NCBI RefSeq assembly: GCF_932526225.1
Contig: NC_064037.1
Span: 8,724,203 to 8,788,202 of the forward strand
DNA from: Nematostella vectensis
Lineage: Eukaryota > Cnidaria > Anthozoa > Actiniaria > Edwardsiidae
Direction of reading: 5' to 3'
DNA: 64,000 nucleotides
The notes beneath the pieces are model-generated. The model was not told the DNA's origin. It saw only the letters and a list, made by a program, of their open reading frames with translations, and did no database searches. Below are positions 14,034-26,980 of this stretch, piece by piece (the stretch's first letter is position 1; every line of letters starts with the position of its first letter). Made by a program: the position numbers and the translations under genes.

Positions 14034-15425
14034 TTGACAGGTTGTGTTGTAGCATATTGCCCTGTTATAGAAATCATTTTTGTTTTGTCTACTTTTTTGG
14101 TATTCTTGTTTTTCTTTAATATTCTAGCATTCTTGCAACAAAGGTAAATTGTATAGTTTGATTGTAGAACACGATTTTCTAAAAAAAAATTGAGTTAAAT
14201 ATTGAGCACTCAACCGGCCTGTACCGGCTTTGAGAAATACCCACAACCCCAAAAAATCATAAATGCAAAATAAACACAACAAGATGAAGATACTCAGGCA
14301 TCAGTCAAGGGATAAATGGTCTTGAAGATATGCATCCATCCAAGGTGCTGGCAACTACTCTTAAGCCAAATAATAGCACAGGTTCTTTGACAAATTTCAA
14401 ATCGAACAAGGAAAGAAAAGCAGAATCAGCCCCTCTCAATAAAACGCTCAAAATACCACACAAGGGAGAGAGATCAGCAAACACAGCTCAAGACACAAAT
14501 AGATACCTTTATTCTAATCCTCCAGGTTCATTTCCATGGCCTCAAAACACAATGTCCACTCCTTGAAGGCTTGTAAAACCACTTGGGTGCCTTTACGGAT
14601 TGCAAAGCATTCTGGGAGATCCAGAAAAAAAAAATAACAAGGGGAGGGCCAGTCAACACTCCTCTCCCCAAAGTCAGATGTTTTTTATAAGTCTTTTCAC
14701 CCCGAAGCCAAACGAATCAATTCCAGGTCATACAGACCCAGAATAGCAGTGTAAACAATTTTGGAATCAATTTGGTTTCAGAAAAGACAGCATTTAGGAG
14801 AGCTGTGGTGATTCATTAGAAAATTATTTTCTCATCCGGGCAAAGCCAAACAAGAAAAAATCATCGCGAATCCACCTTTGCTTGCAAATATCCATAAGCA
14901 AAGCACTCAATTATGCCCCAAAAGACTTCATGATGTCCTGAGACACTCTCCTAATATGCTCATAGCTGTATTTTTGATGAAAAATACAAGCAACCATCAA
15001 CTTGTGCTGGCTTCAGCACAACGACGAGGGATTAAAAGTGGGGACCGCAAAGCACTGTTGGAAAGCTTGGATACCGCTGACTAGGTGCAGCTGTGTTTGA
15101 CTTTGACAGGCTGTATAAAACTCAGAATAGGGGGGGAGGTATCTGTTTTCAGTCTGTTTTTTGTAAATTCAGCTCAAAAATAGCCAGAATTCAATGGGTT
15201 AAAAGATGTTGAAAGAATAAGGAATCAAGATTTTGTTACTAGTGATGCAAAGGATTTTGCACATATTGCATGCTTTTTGTTTAGCTGTTTATATGATTTG
15301 ATGATTTCATTTTCATGAAACATGTGAAATGGATATATCATGTTTTTGCAATCAAACTATTCATTTTAATTACCACAGTTCATCACTGCAAATGTAACAT
15401 TTTTCTTATTGTTGTGATATCACAG
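14034..15425 (+). other. HIP1 3' UTR and intergenic DNA
   Basis: The stop codon of HIP1 at 14031-14033 is followed by AT-rich sequence with an AATAAA hexamer at 14269-14274, a plausible polyadenylation signal. No coding exon was recognised between there and 15425. Confidence 0.5.
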
Positions 15426-15509
15426 GGAGCTCCTCATCATCTAGAAGTCAAAAGAAATAAGCACTGGATCTTCCCAGCTGTAGAGACTTCTAGGACTTCA
15501 TTTGAACAG
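15426..15509 (+). CDS. Candidate isolated exon, unknown product
   Basis: An 84-nt segment lies between a good acceptor (ending TCACAG at 15425) and a plausible donor (GTCAGG at 15510). It is open in one frame over its full length (28 residues, beginning GAPHHLEVKRNK), while the other two frames contain stops. I do not recognise the peptide, and no neighbouring exons were found that would join to it. It may be chance. Confidence 0.22.
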
Positions 15510-17471
15510 GTCAGGCAAAGTTTAGGCTTTATCTTGTAGATTATAGTGAAGAATAGCTAATGGTATACAAGATATCCTGGAATTTAGAGTGGGTCCCAGT
15601 AAAATCGAGCTAGACTATGGGAGATTCAGATGCATAAAATATTGCATGGTGGCTGGATGGGGTTAATGGTTTTTCACTGGAAGGGACCTATTGATGCTGT
15701 AAAAATGGATATATATTTTTTTCACTAACTGCATAAAAACACCACAAATTTTAACAACTACATCTAAGTTAAAAGAAATATGCAAAAACACGGAAAATAA
15801 TGTTGAAAAAAATCAAAGTGATTGTCTGCAGAAACAGTACTGCACATAAAAGTATACACTTTGCAGTAAAGGGTTGGGAGGGGGGAGAGTTGAGGTTTGA
15901 GATATGGGGGTCCTCAAATCCGATGATTGATTTAAAAAAAAAATAGACTCATGCATCTGCTTGGTTTTATCTTAATCTGCATGATATCTAAGCCAAAATC
16001 CATCATCAGCAAACCTATTCACCCCCACACCCCCCCCCCCCCCCTCAGTGTAATGCCCAAAAACCTGGCATGAATTCCACCTCCTCCCTTACTCATACTT
16101 ACACCTGTAACTTAAACAAATCTAAATTCAAAAATTGCTTTCCAAAATTACCCTTGTGACTACCCTTTAGTTTAAGCATTGGCACAAGAAGCACTCCTTT
16201 TTTTTCGTTTTAAAATTCATACTTGCATACATACTATGAACGGATGATCATTTCTTGAACAAAATGTTGAAGCAGAACAAAGCTGTCTGTTTTTTGTCAT
16301 TAATATTGTTTATTCCTGCTATAAGCTACCCCAGGCCATGATAAGCCAGTTTTGGGGGGCCCCATGTGGGTTTTCAGTCTTGTTTTCCCGAACTGTTATT
16401 GTTCTCAAGGATGTGATATACCCCTTGTCAACATTTTAATGTTGATTTGTGTCTTATTAAAATAAAGCACATGGCCAGTCTTTAGTAATTTTAATTGAAT
16501 ATAATTTTATTAATATTTGCATCAGCTAAATAATGGTACCTTATTTGTACTGTATGAAAACAAGATTAGATTTGAATAAATTCTTGAAGTGGTAAATCAA
16601 CATGTGTGCCGAGTTGATTGTTTTGTTGGCTGAGACTTGAAAGACAGTGCAAACTAGCACTAGTACTTAAATTGCCTTCAGAATATTTATGAATATTTTC
16701 CCTTATCTTTTTTCTGTTCCATGTTATGATATACAATCTTCCGGAGCTCCTCTTTTTAGAATTCCTAAAGAAATTGATACCTTTCAACACTTTGTAACTA
16801 CTCCTTTTAATAGCCCCAATTGTCAAAATCTGCAACATTCATAATTTTAACCACCACACACAACAACGCTAAAAAACACTCATAAAAAAAAGTAAAATAC
16901 CACTAGATAGGACAAGTACCTGCTATGTGGTTACAAATGTCCCCCTTAAAACCTTGGTTATGGGCCTTAATAAGTAAGAAAAGTATGCTGCTATAAGTAT
17001 GCATTAATAATGATATAAAGTTTTTTGTAAAATATGTATAGTATAAAGTTGCCTACAACATTGGTTTAAAAAAAACCCATTTGTTTTGGGGAAAAAAATA
17101 TCAGATTAAATTTTTTGCACTTCATCAAAAAGTCTGAAGGAAAAACTTTTGTAAAATTGACAATAACTATGCCTGTTATATAGCTTAAAAACCTGCCAGC
17201 CAGCTCTCATTTGGAATATTGGCTAGACATTAACAGCTCACACCTTGTTGAGGTAAAAGTGCGGCCAGGTGTGTAGTGGGTTGATACTAAAAAAATAGGG
17301 GACTCGCTTCCAGCTCTTATATTTAAAAACAATTTTTTTTAAAACTCTGAATGAGAATCCATTCCATAGGTGCATAGATAGGGGTGTGTGGTGGGATCCC
17401 ATCCCCTATGGTAAAAAATATTATACTTATTATATTTCTAACTGAAATATTGTAAAATATTATACTCTTTT
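15510..17471. other. Intergenic DNA, no gene seen
   Basis: AT-rich sequence with homopolymer runs (for example poly-C near 16030). I found no exon or structured repeat that I can support. Confidence 0.5.
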
Positions 17472-17629
17472 CAGGCCCGTACCCAGGGAGGGTGCAGGGA
17501 GGTGTAACAGCGGTGGTTAGCAATAGACGTGCCATTTGTAGACTATAAAACAAGCAAATAAGATAAAAAAATCTAGATCATCCTGATATGCATTAATCTA
17601 TACGTCAGAGGTTTTTGAAGCCAACCCCC

Positions 17630-17680
<51 letters not shown>

Positions 17681-17727
17681 TTTCTGATTTTGCACCCTCC
17701 CAGAAGAAAATCCTGGGTAAGAGCCTG
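17472..17727. mobile_element. Short inverted-repeat element with poly-C/(CA)n core
   Basis: Ends CAGGCCCGTACCCAGG (17472-17487) and CCTGGGTAAGAGCCTG (17712-17727) are inverted repeats matching at 13 of 16 bases. The core holds a poly-C run (about 17623-17646) followed by a (CA)n microsatellite to about 17678. A lone right end of the same family, with CCTGGGTACGGGCCTG, occurs at 36808-36823. Confidence 0.6.
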
Positions 17728-17825
17728 CTTTTTTTTTAACATTTCTGATACCTGCCCTCCTGACTACATACATTTTTTTTTGCTGTTGGGATCTTTAGGG
17801 AATCCTTACTAATGTGTATACTCTA

Positions 17826-18997
17826 TTAGACAACAGTAGCCTTTGCCATAGGTGTGGTCACCATGAGGTGTCTAGCCATAACAGGGCAGAGCATAAGAAG
17901 TCCAGTGCTCATGATAGCTAGGGTGTATGCCCATGATATACTACATTGTCCAGGGTTGAACATGTCAGTCAAACCGCAGTGCTGTGAGACAAACTGTGAC
18001 TTAAAACCCAATGGAAACATCACAAGACTGATGACCAGGAAAATAACTGTGGAGGGAACAAGAACAGATGTTTAGTTTGTTATGGCATGGGTTAAAGAAC
18101 ACATGATCAGTTTGTTGCAGCATGGGTAATAGAACACATGTTTAGTTTGTTGCAGCATGGGTAATAGAACACATGATCAGTTTGTTGCAGCATGGGTGAA
18201 AGAACACATGGTCAGTTTGTTGCAGCTTTGGTGATAGTGATAGAACACATGATCAGTTTGTTGCAGCATGGGTGATACATAGAACACACAATCAGTTTGT
18301 TGCAGCATAGGTGATAGAACACATGATCAGTTTGTTGCAGCATGGGTAATAGAACACATGATCAGTTTGTTGCAGCAGAATTTAAACTATGAGAGAAGCC
18401 AACCAAAGAAAAGTTTTTTTATTTGGGGAACAGACTGCAGGTAGTAAACCTCTGAAATATTATCCTTAAAAGAGGCTAGACAATATACCATCAAAAAAAC
18501 CTATTTTACAGCTATCTTTGTGGAGAGAGCTCTAGGATTAGGCTCTTATTGTGATTTCATTTCTGAATGCTCTTGTTTAGTATAGTTATCTTACCTGCCG
18601 ATATCTGCACCACGCCTGCCACTCCAAACACTGATCTTTTACACACTTTCTTAAAGCAACATGAGATATGGGCCAGCAGTATTGCCACTAAAAGTAACAG
18701 GACTCCTATTCCATAGAGCACAACCGAAAACTTCCAAAACAGTGATGGAATTCCATGGAAGCTTGAATAAAACTTGCAGTTCTTGAAATCACTCCACTCA
18801 TCCATTTCAAGTATTGATTCCAAGTTTCTCTTGATGCAAAATCTTAGCAGGCCAAATGCAACAAAGGAACTGTTATCGGATGAGACGTCATCTGGATCGG
18901 GAACTCGTTCAAACCAGAAAGGTGAGATGATGGCCAGAGAGCATGCACCAGTGAACAGGACAGACAGAACGGTCCATAGAACTGACACACATGACAT
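17826..18997 (-). CDS. LHFPL-like four-transmembrane protein
   Basis: LHFPL (lipoma HMGIC fusion partner-like) proteins are small tetraspan membrane proteins; vertebrate members are subunits of hair-cell and GABA-A receptor complexes. Two coding exons, complement of 18595-18997 and 17826-18046, join in phase 1 to give 207 residues, the usual family length. Visible segments in order: TM1 (WTVLSVLFTGACSLAII) followed by PFWF, an extracellular loop, TM2 (VVLYGIGVLLLLVAILL), a basic loop, TM3 spanning the exon junction, then a loop with CG and GQC cysteines, and TM4 in ISWAYTLAIMSTGLLML. The ATG sits exactly at an acceptor (TTTTCGCAG), so a 5' exon, untranslated or carrying a few more residues, may lie upstream. 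It is convergent with HIP1. The subfamily is uncertain. Confidence 0.82.
18060..18376. repeat. 35-bp minisatellite in LHFPL-like intron
   Basis: About nine imperfect copies of a ~35-bp unit containing CACATGATCAGTTTGTTGC and GCATGGGTAATAGAA. The array begins about 15 bp from the 3' splice site of exon 2. Confidence 0.92.
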
Positions 18998-18999
18998 CT

Positions 19000-21879
19000 G
19001 CGAAAAGCAGAAATAATTATTTAATATATATACATATTTCAAATAAAGTTGCCAGTGCAAATGGAATTAAAAAGAAACTAATACTGTACGCTACTTATTG
19101 TATTAATTAGTAAGAATAATCACATGATCTATCCACATTTTCATGTTTTCAGTTGAAATATGACAAGGTTCAAGTACCGATTTGGTTGCCTTGCTAAAAC
19201 TCGTAACCGCTTATCCTGCTGTGGATCTGATTGCCTTGCTTGCTCTCGCATGCTAACAGGGCCCTAAAATTGAGGGTGTTGTCCTAAACAGGGTCCTTCA
19301 ATCAAGGGTGTCGTCCTAAACAGGGTATGGTTTTTCAGAATTTTTGTCCTAAACAGGGTCAGGTTTCAAAACCCCCAGCGGCACCCCTATACTCAAACAT
19401 AGGCTGAGTACCTCCCCCTCCCCAAGAGCATCCTCCACTAAGGTTCTCCCTTTACTATTTTTTTATGTCCCTATATCTGTTTTCTCACTATTCTTTTTTT
19501 TTTGCTATACTATCCATTTCGTCTTATATGTAAATTAAAATCTTCTTAGGTATTCCCTTCGCCCTCCCTTCCTTGCTTGTCTCTCGTTCCTCTCCTATTT
19601 TTTTATTGTAATCACTTGTTTATAACATTCATTGTTGAGTCTTCAGACATTCCTAACAATTCCACCCCTAACCCGGTGCACACCCACCCATCCTGGTGTG
19701 TAGGGGGGAGAGAGAGTGTGAATCACTCCAAAAGGAATAGCGCTATCAGCGTTATCTTGACCTCGCATTTGATTTTTATCGGTTTGGAAATCTTGAAGAG
19801 AGTGAAGTTAAGAAGTTTGAACTGAAAGAGTTTTTCAAGAATCACCATCTTAAAACCACTAGGAGGAGGAAATACAGAGATAAAAATATGCATTTTCATT
19901 TGAATTTTGATGAAATCGTTTACACCTGTCCTTAAACTGATGTAAATGATTCATGAGAGGTAATTTCTAATATTCTTTGTGTTACAGCCTAATAACAAAT
20001 ACCGTGCCCTCTGTTGACTTAAAACTCTATTCCTAGGTAAATGGATATCAATAATAGATAACCTTCTACGCTTTGAAATCCGCCGTGTTTTAGTAAGATA
20101 ACTGGGAATGTGTATATAGTACTTGTTAGCTGTCATTATTATGCTCCTTTCTAAACCGTGCAAGCTTCTGTTCCATACATACAAAGACGACTTTTACAAG
20201 TTAAAGCACCTTAAACATTTTCTCACGTTCTCAAGGGCGCTCAGCTAAGGTAACAGCCACTTGATATGGCTAATGGAGGGATCCGAAATTCCCCCTGGGC
20301 TGACATCTCTAATAATCTAGCGTGCTTAGTCAATACACGAGGATGTTGTTTGGTCTTTTTTTTTTTAGTTTGTTTGTCGACGTGTCAAATTGTAAAAGCC
20401 GAGCGAACAATACCCGTTAATATGATTATAAACCTTGTTCTTATCGCCGCACTATTGCCGCTGATGTCCATCAATACCATCCTTGTCAAACTTTATTAGC
20501 ACCGTGACTAATTGGCGATACATTCATATTTTTTTTCAACCTAATGTTTGTAGGAAAACCCAATCAGAAGTCAGGAACACCATTCAAATGTTTTGGAACT
20601 CAATCGACTGCTAAACTAAATTATCCTTTCACAAAACGTGATATCATGTTATCCTAGGACATGCTTATTCGGAGTGCGTGGGTTCAAACCCGGCCTCTTG
20701 ATTTTGGCAAGAAATATAGAAAGTCAAAATGCAATTTCAAGATCAACTCTGAACCGCATATCAAACGCAACCACTAGTCAAGCTTGTAATTTTTTAATCA
20801 TTAGAATTTTTTTAATTCGAGTTCTCTTTGTGGATATGTTCACGATTCGCTAAGCTGTTGATCCTACAGAAAGCCTTAGCCCCCTGTATTTTCCATTAAA
20901 ACTGCATCACAGATCATGCCAAACAGTTAATTTAAAGGCACGCTGAACGGAAGCCCTCAAGCGCTGCGGCCAGGCTAGAAATAATCATGTTCAATTTCGT
21001 AAGAAGTTTGCATTCATTCATGTAGCACCAAGCAGAGTTCATTCAACAAATGCCGATATGTGCCACACACTTCTTTCTATCACCTCCATACACCATAGCC
21101 ACATCAGATTGCATCAGAGCACTCAACTGTGTGTTAGTAATTCTCTACTTATACTTCTAATACCCTCGAAGTGTGCGAGATTGTACGCTCTGGCCCCTGG
21201 ATATTTGTTTTTGCTTTGTTCTAATTTTGAACTTACCGATAACACTTTATTACTGCACGCAATAGAAAGTCCTCCCTTTGAGACGCCGGCTCATATATTA
21301 GCAGACAATTCGCCTACGTTCTGTTAAAATATCTGAATATAGATATCGCGACTTTGTGAAAGTCTTACCTTTTGCGGCGCGCTACGAATACAAACACTTC
21401 TGTGGAGCAGCTAGCAAACTCGTTCACAACGAGATGTCAACATCCTCTCGGATAACTACTTTTGTGTAAAATTAGATCGCTTCTTTTAGAGTCGCAAGCA
21501 GATTTTTTACATCACAAAGGAGAGGAAGGACTGTCTCTTACTCGAACAGCTTTCATTGACTTTCCCTTTCGTGTGTTATTTCCGTTGTGGCTTATCGCTG
21601 AAAAGATTCCCGCCACGGCTTCTTTGTTGTTCTTTGTTTCCATCTCTGTGTGATTGATTTTCTGATGACAGCTGGACCCAGTCTCTTTCTCTGGCATTTT
21701 TTTATACCGGAAGTGCCATTTCCCAATACTACCAAAGCACAAGGGCAAATCGAACAGAGTTGGTTAGGCTAAATTCTGCTAAAAAAACAAAAAAAAATCC
21801 TCTAGTGTGGCTGAAATGTGCCTTGTTTGCGGCGCGCTTTCCGTGTTTGATTAGAAAATCCGGTTGCATAATCTGAGCT
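19000..21879. other. Intergenic DNA between LHFPL-like gene and Harbinger element
   Basis: No supported coding region. GTCCTAAACAGGGT occurs three times at 19281-19294, 19313-19326 and 19346-19359, spaced 32-33 bp, within a degenerate short repeat. The 5' regulatory region of the minus-strand LHFPL-like gene should lie in the first part of this interval. Confidence 0.5.
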
Positions 21880-22060
21880 ACTAGAGACCTTTAGATCCGT
21901 GGACCAGGTCCACGACCAGGACGAGTTTTGGCCGCGCGCGCACTGGTACTACAGACTAGTCCTCGGCCTGGTTGTCGTCAAATTGCAACATTTAGATAGT
22001 AAACAAACCGTCGGAATGCAATTTTATTAAGTTTGTTCATAGTTTGGCCATGTTTGAGCC

Positions 22061-23802
22061 ATGTTCTCCAAGAAAAACATTCTAACATCTTCAATTATGC
22101 TATACCTCGACGATTTTTTGGAGGAGGAAGATGTCATTCGAGTTATCTTGGAGCAAAATCGGAAAAATCCTGCCATTCCTCACGAGAATTACAGTCGGAT
22201 CGAGGAGACACTCGGTGATATGTCTGAGGCTGAACTAAAGGCTGAGTTTAGGTTCGGTCGTGGCGAAATTGACCTGCTTCTCGAAGCTCTTCAAATCCCG
22301 GAGTCATTCAAGTGCATCAATGGAACTGTTTCTTCTGGTTTAGAAGGACTATTGACTATTGATGTTTTTGAGGAGGTTTGCATACCCTTGCAGACTCGGT
22401 GATATGATCCCACGGTTTGGTCGCTCTATTCCTGAGCTTAGCCTCATTTTATCAGAGGTCACCGATTTTATTGTGAATACACATGGTCATCTGCTACTTG
22501 ACTTGAATCAACCCTGGTTACAGCCATTCCAATTGGAGTCGTTTGCTCGGGCAATCAGCCGAAAAGGTGCTGCGCTGGACAACTGTTGGGGTTTTGTTGA
22601 TGGCACTGTAAGACCCATCTGCCGTCCAGGGGAGCACCAAAGAATAATGTATAATGGCCACAAAAGAGTTCATGGTATTAAATTCCAGTCCGTGGTGGCG
22701 CCAAATGGCCTAATAGCCAACCTGTTTGGTCCAGTCGGTAAGTGCTTTTTTATTGTTTGACCCACTGGATCACTTGAAGATCCCCATACATGTACTATAG
22801 TTTCTTTCATAAAATATTTTGAAAGTCTTTATTAATGTCAATGTTAAAATTGGTTACATTAGATTTTGCATTATTTTTAATCTAGAAATTTGATGTTGCG
22901 ACCCCATGATTTGTGCAGGTTTTCTAATTGGCTGTTTGAAAATATTTTGACTTACCTAGTAACAATACTGTAAACAGTGCCCCACAGTGCATAGCATGTA
23001 CATACTACTACTATAAAAGAGAGCTTATTTTACAGCCATTCATTTTTCACACTATGTAATTTCTCTTTCACATATACTTGGTCTGAGTCTCTATCTGTTA
23101 CATTGCAAATGAACTTATCTTTGTGCGCCAACCATAGTTTGTTAGTACTGTGTACTATTAGGAACTTTTTTTCTTCCTTTTTTTGCACATAAAAAGACAT
23201 GTGTATTGAAGAACTAACATACTTTTTCACATTTCCAGTACAAGACTTAGAATTTCACAATATTCTCATTCGTAAAAATATTATTCTCCCTCTACAACAA
23301 CATGCTTATGTTTTAGAATGCCACAGCTAAATATAAAATTGTTTCACAATGAATTTAACAAATGTTAAATTTTCTTACACATACAGAGGGAAAGAGGCAT
23401 GATGCGAGGATGCTACAGATGTCAGGGTTACTGCACCAACTTCAGCAATACTCTGTTGATCAAGCACGGCAGCCACTTTGCATCTATGGGGATCCTGTTT
23501 ACCCTCTCAGAGTTCAGCTACAGGCACCATACAAACATGCTCACCTCACAGCCGACCAAGAGGCCTTCAATTCTTCAATGAGCAAAGTTCGATCGGCTGT
23601 TGAGTGGGTGTTTGGGGACATTGTCTCTTATTTTGCCTTTCTGGATTTCAAAAAGAATCTCAAGATGGGACTTAGTCCAGTTGGTACAATGTATGCTGCC
23701 TGTGCTCTTCTACGGAATGCTCATACATGTTTATACAGCTCTATGTCTAGCTCTTTTTTTGACCTAGAGCCACCTACTATTCAAGAGTACTTTCAAGTTT
23801 AA
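22061..23802 (+). pseudogene. Harbinger DDE transposase (HARBI1-like), frameshifted
   Basis: A HARBI1/DDE_Tnp_4-type transposase cuts the element out and inserts it elsewhere. The frame opens with ATG at 22061, shifts to another frame near 22350-22362, and continues to a donor at 22738. A 649-bp phase-1 intron then leads to an exon at 23387-23802 ending in TAA. The catalytic acidic residues are visible in FVDGTVRP, YGDPVYP and SAVEWVFGD, in the expected order. At the break, the 7-mer CTATTGA is repeated directly (22349-22355 and 22356-22362); a 7-bp duplication exactly accounts for the shift. Apart from that, both exons are open and well conserved, so inactivation looks recent. Confidence 0.88.
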
Positions 23803-25260
23803 TGAAAATAATTATATTGTATTGTCAAAATTTTGGTCCCTGCTCATCCCCTGCTACTCTGGTAGCAAAGGTTTCTTTGGGCTATTCCATTTTTGTTCCC
23901 CTCATATCAAAGAGCCAGAAAGAGTCTTTTATTTTGACTCTGGATTTCCTTAGGGGTCTTCAGTTTTGAACCTGGTTTTCCACAGGGGGCTTTGATTTCG
24001 ACTATAGATTTCTATATGTTTGCTAGAGTCTTGATTAGCAATAGGGTGCATAAATTTATCTGACATTTCCACAAGGGTAACATGAGAGATTCTAGATTTC
24101 CACTGTGGTAGAGCAAAGTTCCTCGATTGGGGGATTACAAATTTTAAATGGAATATGGCACTTTCTGTCAGTCTTTTATTAGCTAGCTGCTAGTTTCTGT
24201 TTTTAATTCTATCCAAAGCTCATTGGGCTTAAAAGTGCTAGTTTCTATTTTTTTGTTATTTGTCGAATATGAAGGAGCCAATTATATTAATTATACGAGG
24301 CTTGTTAAGACAGATTCTTTTAGTGTTTAAAGCAACTTGTGGCAAAAAATCTGGTTACTTAGAAAGTACCAAACCTATTGGCTTTATTTGGCAACTTTTG
24401 AAAGGTTTGCATATAAAAAGAAACTTTTGTTTCCTTGATGGCAGCCTAGGAAAATCAATTCCTTTAGGTGGTGAACTTTAATTTTTCGGCTTCCATGAAT
24501 ATTTCTTGGGAGGACTAACCAAAGTAAATGCTGACCTATAGTTCTTTCAAAGTAAATTAAAACTAAGCCAGGGGGTTGTCAACGTTCGAGTATATAGATT
24601 TTTGATTGCTACAGGTATTCTATAAAATAAAACACTTTTAGATTCTTGTGGAGTGAGAGAGTTGATACTTGCTTGATACATGCCTCTCAAAACCCTCAGA
24701 TGATAGAGTACAGGCCACATGCTACCTGTATGCAAGTATTTTCACCTCTATCCCATGTCCAGAGCTGAAGTGGGCACTACACAAGAGGGTGGCTATCTTG
24801 AAAAGTATCTGGCCTTATATCCATCTTTTAAGTGATTTCATAAATTATGTATTCATATCCCTCACATGGAAGAGATGCAAGTCACAAATACAGTTTGAAT
24901 GGGTTTAATTGATTTTTCTACCCCCCCCCCCTCCCCTGTATTTTCTAAAGCCTTTTCTGTTGAGGAGGTGTGGATTTTTCCTGGGAACAGATGCCACATG
25001 GAATTTGACTGCTTTTGTTGTCTGTTGTTGAACAAACACAACTTTGACCCATGAATAATAAATGTAGCCCACTTTGTAGAAAATATGATTTAACTTTATT
25101 TTCCAAAGAATCTACTCTATAAAGAGTTTGGCACCAAGCAGATTGCTGAAGTGTTCAGTAGAGAAGTACTTGAACTCTGCTATAAAATGTCAGCAATTGA
25201 CTATCAATATAATTTATAAAAGAAACATTAAAAAAACATGACATTATTGCAGAGATGCTG

Positions 25261-25998
25261 TTAACAATAGTAGGTCTTTGCATTTTTAACAGCATTCAGC
25301 ATCTCTGTTAGGACATTCATCATGGCCATATTCATGGCTTGTTGTTGCTGTTGCTGTTGCATATGCATCTGCTGTGCCTGTTGTTGCTGCTGGAGCAGGA
25401 AGCCATGGAAATGCTGCTGTTGCTTTAATTCATTTTCTCTGATTTCCAGCTCTCTTGCCCTCTCCTGACTACGTACTGCTATGCTCTGCTCCATTAATTG
25501 CACCAAACTTTGCTGTGTCTTTCTCTTTGGTTGGTCTTCTTCGCCCTTGTCTTCGCCACTCTCTTTTCTCTTCTTGGTTGCACTTAATCTCTCTGTTGCC
25601 TTCTTCCTCATATCTTCTGCCATAACCTTCTCGTCATCCACCCTCTCTTTCCTTTCCCTTTCCCAGTCCTCTATAAGCTCGTTGTAGTCTGTAAGCATCT
25701 GGTGCTTTTCATCGTACATCACCTCTCCCCCACTGTCTCTCTTCTCCTTCTTCTCTTTTTTTAAAAAGTCTTCATGCAGACTATTAAACCTCTTTCTCAC
25801 CGACCTTTGAGTGACCTTAAACCCATGGTTTTCTTTTAAATTGAGGGCGATTTTGTCCCACTTCTGTCCTCTCTCTTTTGATGCGTAAGGATGCTTGTGA
25901 GGCTCCTCCGCAATAACCTCTTTCAGAAGTGAGACATCGCTGTCAAATTTCCATATAAAGAGCTCTCTTTTTTCCGCCACTTTTTTATCCTCAGACAT
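25261..25998 (-). CDS. Harbinger Myb/SANT-like DNA-binding accessory protein
   Basis: PIF/Harbinger elements encode a second protein with a Myb/trihelix-like domain that helps the transposase enter the nucleus and bind the element ends. This single-exon 245-residue frame has a tryptophan-bearing N-terminal region (about residues 12-80, with KWDKIALNLKE and RSVRKRFNSL) resembling SANT/trihelix domains. A basic and acidic coiled-coil segment with KKRKESGEDK and QPKRKTQQ follows, then a glutamine-rich C-terminus (residues ~195-225). The frame is intact. It converges on the transposase and lies inside the same TIRs. Confidence 0.8.
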   Translation of the reverse strand: MSEDKKVAEKRELFIWKFDSDVSLLKEVIAEEPHKHPYASKERGQKWDKIALNLKENHGFKVTQRSVRKRFNSLHEDFLKKEKKEKRDSGGEVMYDEKHQMLTDYNELIEDWERERKERVDDEKVMAEDMRKKATERLSATKKRKESGEDKGEEDQPKRKTQQSLVQLMEQSIAVRSQERARELEIRENELKQQQHFHGFLLQQQQQAQQMHMQQQQQQQAMNMAMMNVLTEMLNAVKNAKTYYC

Positions 25999-26919
25999 TT
26001 TGTACTGTAAAAAATCAAGATTGAGTCTATTAAGCGTCTGAATTTAGTCAATTACAGAAAATTACGAGTACTTAGGCTTATAGTAAAAAAGATGAAGTTT
26101 GTTTACATTGCAGTGTTACGGTGGCAAATGCTCACTGTTATCAAACATGTTGGGAACAATAAAAACGAAAAATGTGGGCGTGAAAAAAACTTAAGCGAAA
26201 CTTTCAGCCCTTAGTTAGCCCTCCAAATATATATTTTCTGAAAATGATCGTTAGGGTAACTGAATTATGCAAATTTTATCGTAAATGAAGAATCAAAACA
26301 ATACGAGAAAAGCAACAAAGGGAAGACCGCGAAGTTTCAGCCGCTTTATTTGTATCTCAAAAAACGATAGATATGCATCTTCTTTTTACAGAGTTGCTTG
26401 AATTCTTTATCACATTTACCTTTCACAACACTGTCAATATTTCCTATAGACTTTTGATGAACAGAATGATTTGCAAAAATAAAAAACATACCTTGAACAA
26501 ACTGGTCCCGTGAGTACCACTTTGCTGTGTAAACTTGTCGTCGCCCACTCGAGGGCGACCAGTTTTGACAGTAGCGTGACCGTGACAGGCCATCTGCGCA
26601 TGCGCACACAACGCGCGAGCTAAAACTCGTCCTGGTCGTGGACCTGGTTCTCGGATCTAAAGGTCTCTACTACCCCTCGGCGCGGGAACTGTACCCGACG
26701 CGTCAGCCGAAACCTGCCCGACTAAAGAATAACACATGATTTCGAATCAGTCATTATCGTGCATATAGTGCAGACGTCTTTGAGTTGTGCAGTTGCATCG
26801 GTGATGCAATAAAAGTAAATTAGCACCACGGAGCATACATGCTCGAGGATCCAGCGTACTTTGCGGGCCCTCCCAAATCAAAATTATTCTGACGGAATTA
26901 AATACAGTACAAGTAAACA

Positions 26920-26980
26920 CTGCTGTGCTGTGATTGGGCCTTTTTTCACACCTAAAAAAAGGCCTATCACAGCACAGCAG
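26920..26980. repeat. Long palindrome (hairpin)
   Basis: An arm starting CTGCTGTGCTGTGATTGGGC is repeated inverted after a ~7-base loop, ending CACAGCACAGCAG at 26980. The ~27-bp arms have one or two mismatches. It could be a solo foldback tip of a transposon. Confidence 0.75.

Larger units (their letters stand above)
21883..26668. mobile_element. PIF/Harbinger DNA transposon, near full length
   Basis: The element is 4786 bp. Its termini read AGAGACCTTTAGATCC... inwards from 21883 and the same, inverted, from 26668; similarity extends about 50-60 bp, including a shared block CCACGACCAGGACGAGTTTT. Both sides are flanked by ACT (21880-21882 and 26669-26671), the 3-bp target duplication expected for this superfamily. 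It carries the two genes typical of the superfamily in convergent orientation: a DDE transposase (+) and a Myb/SANT-like protein (-). The transposase reading frame is broken, so this copy is probably not autonomous. Confidence 0.92.

Noticed and set aside
20676-20705. GGTTCAAACCC, a tRNA B-box-like string
   Set aside because: No matching A box, anticodon arm or acceptor stem could be folded around it; at most a fragment of a tRNA-derived repeat.
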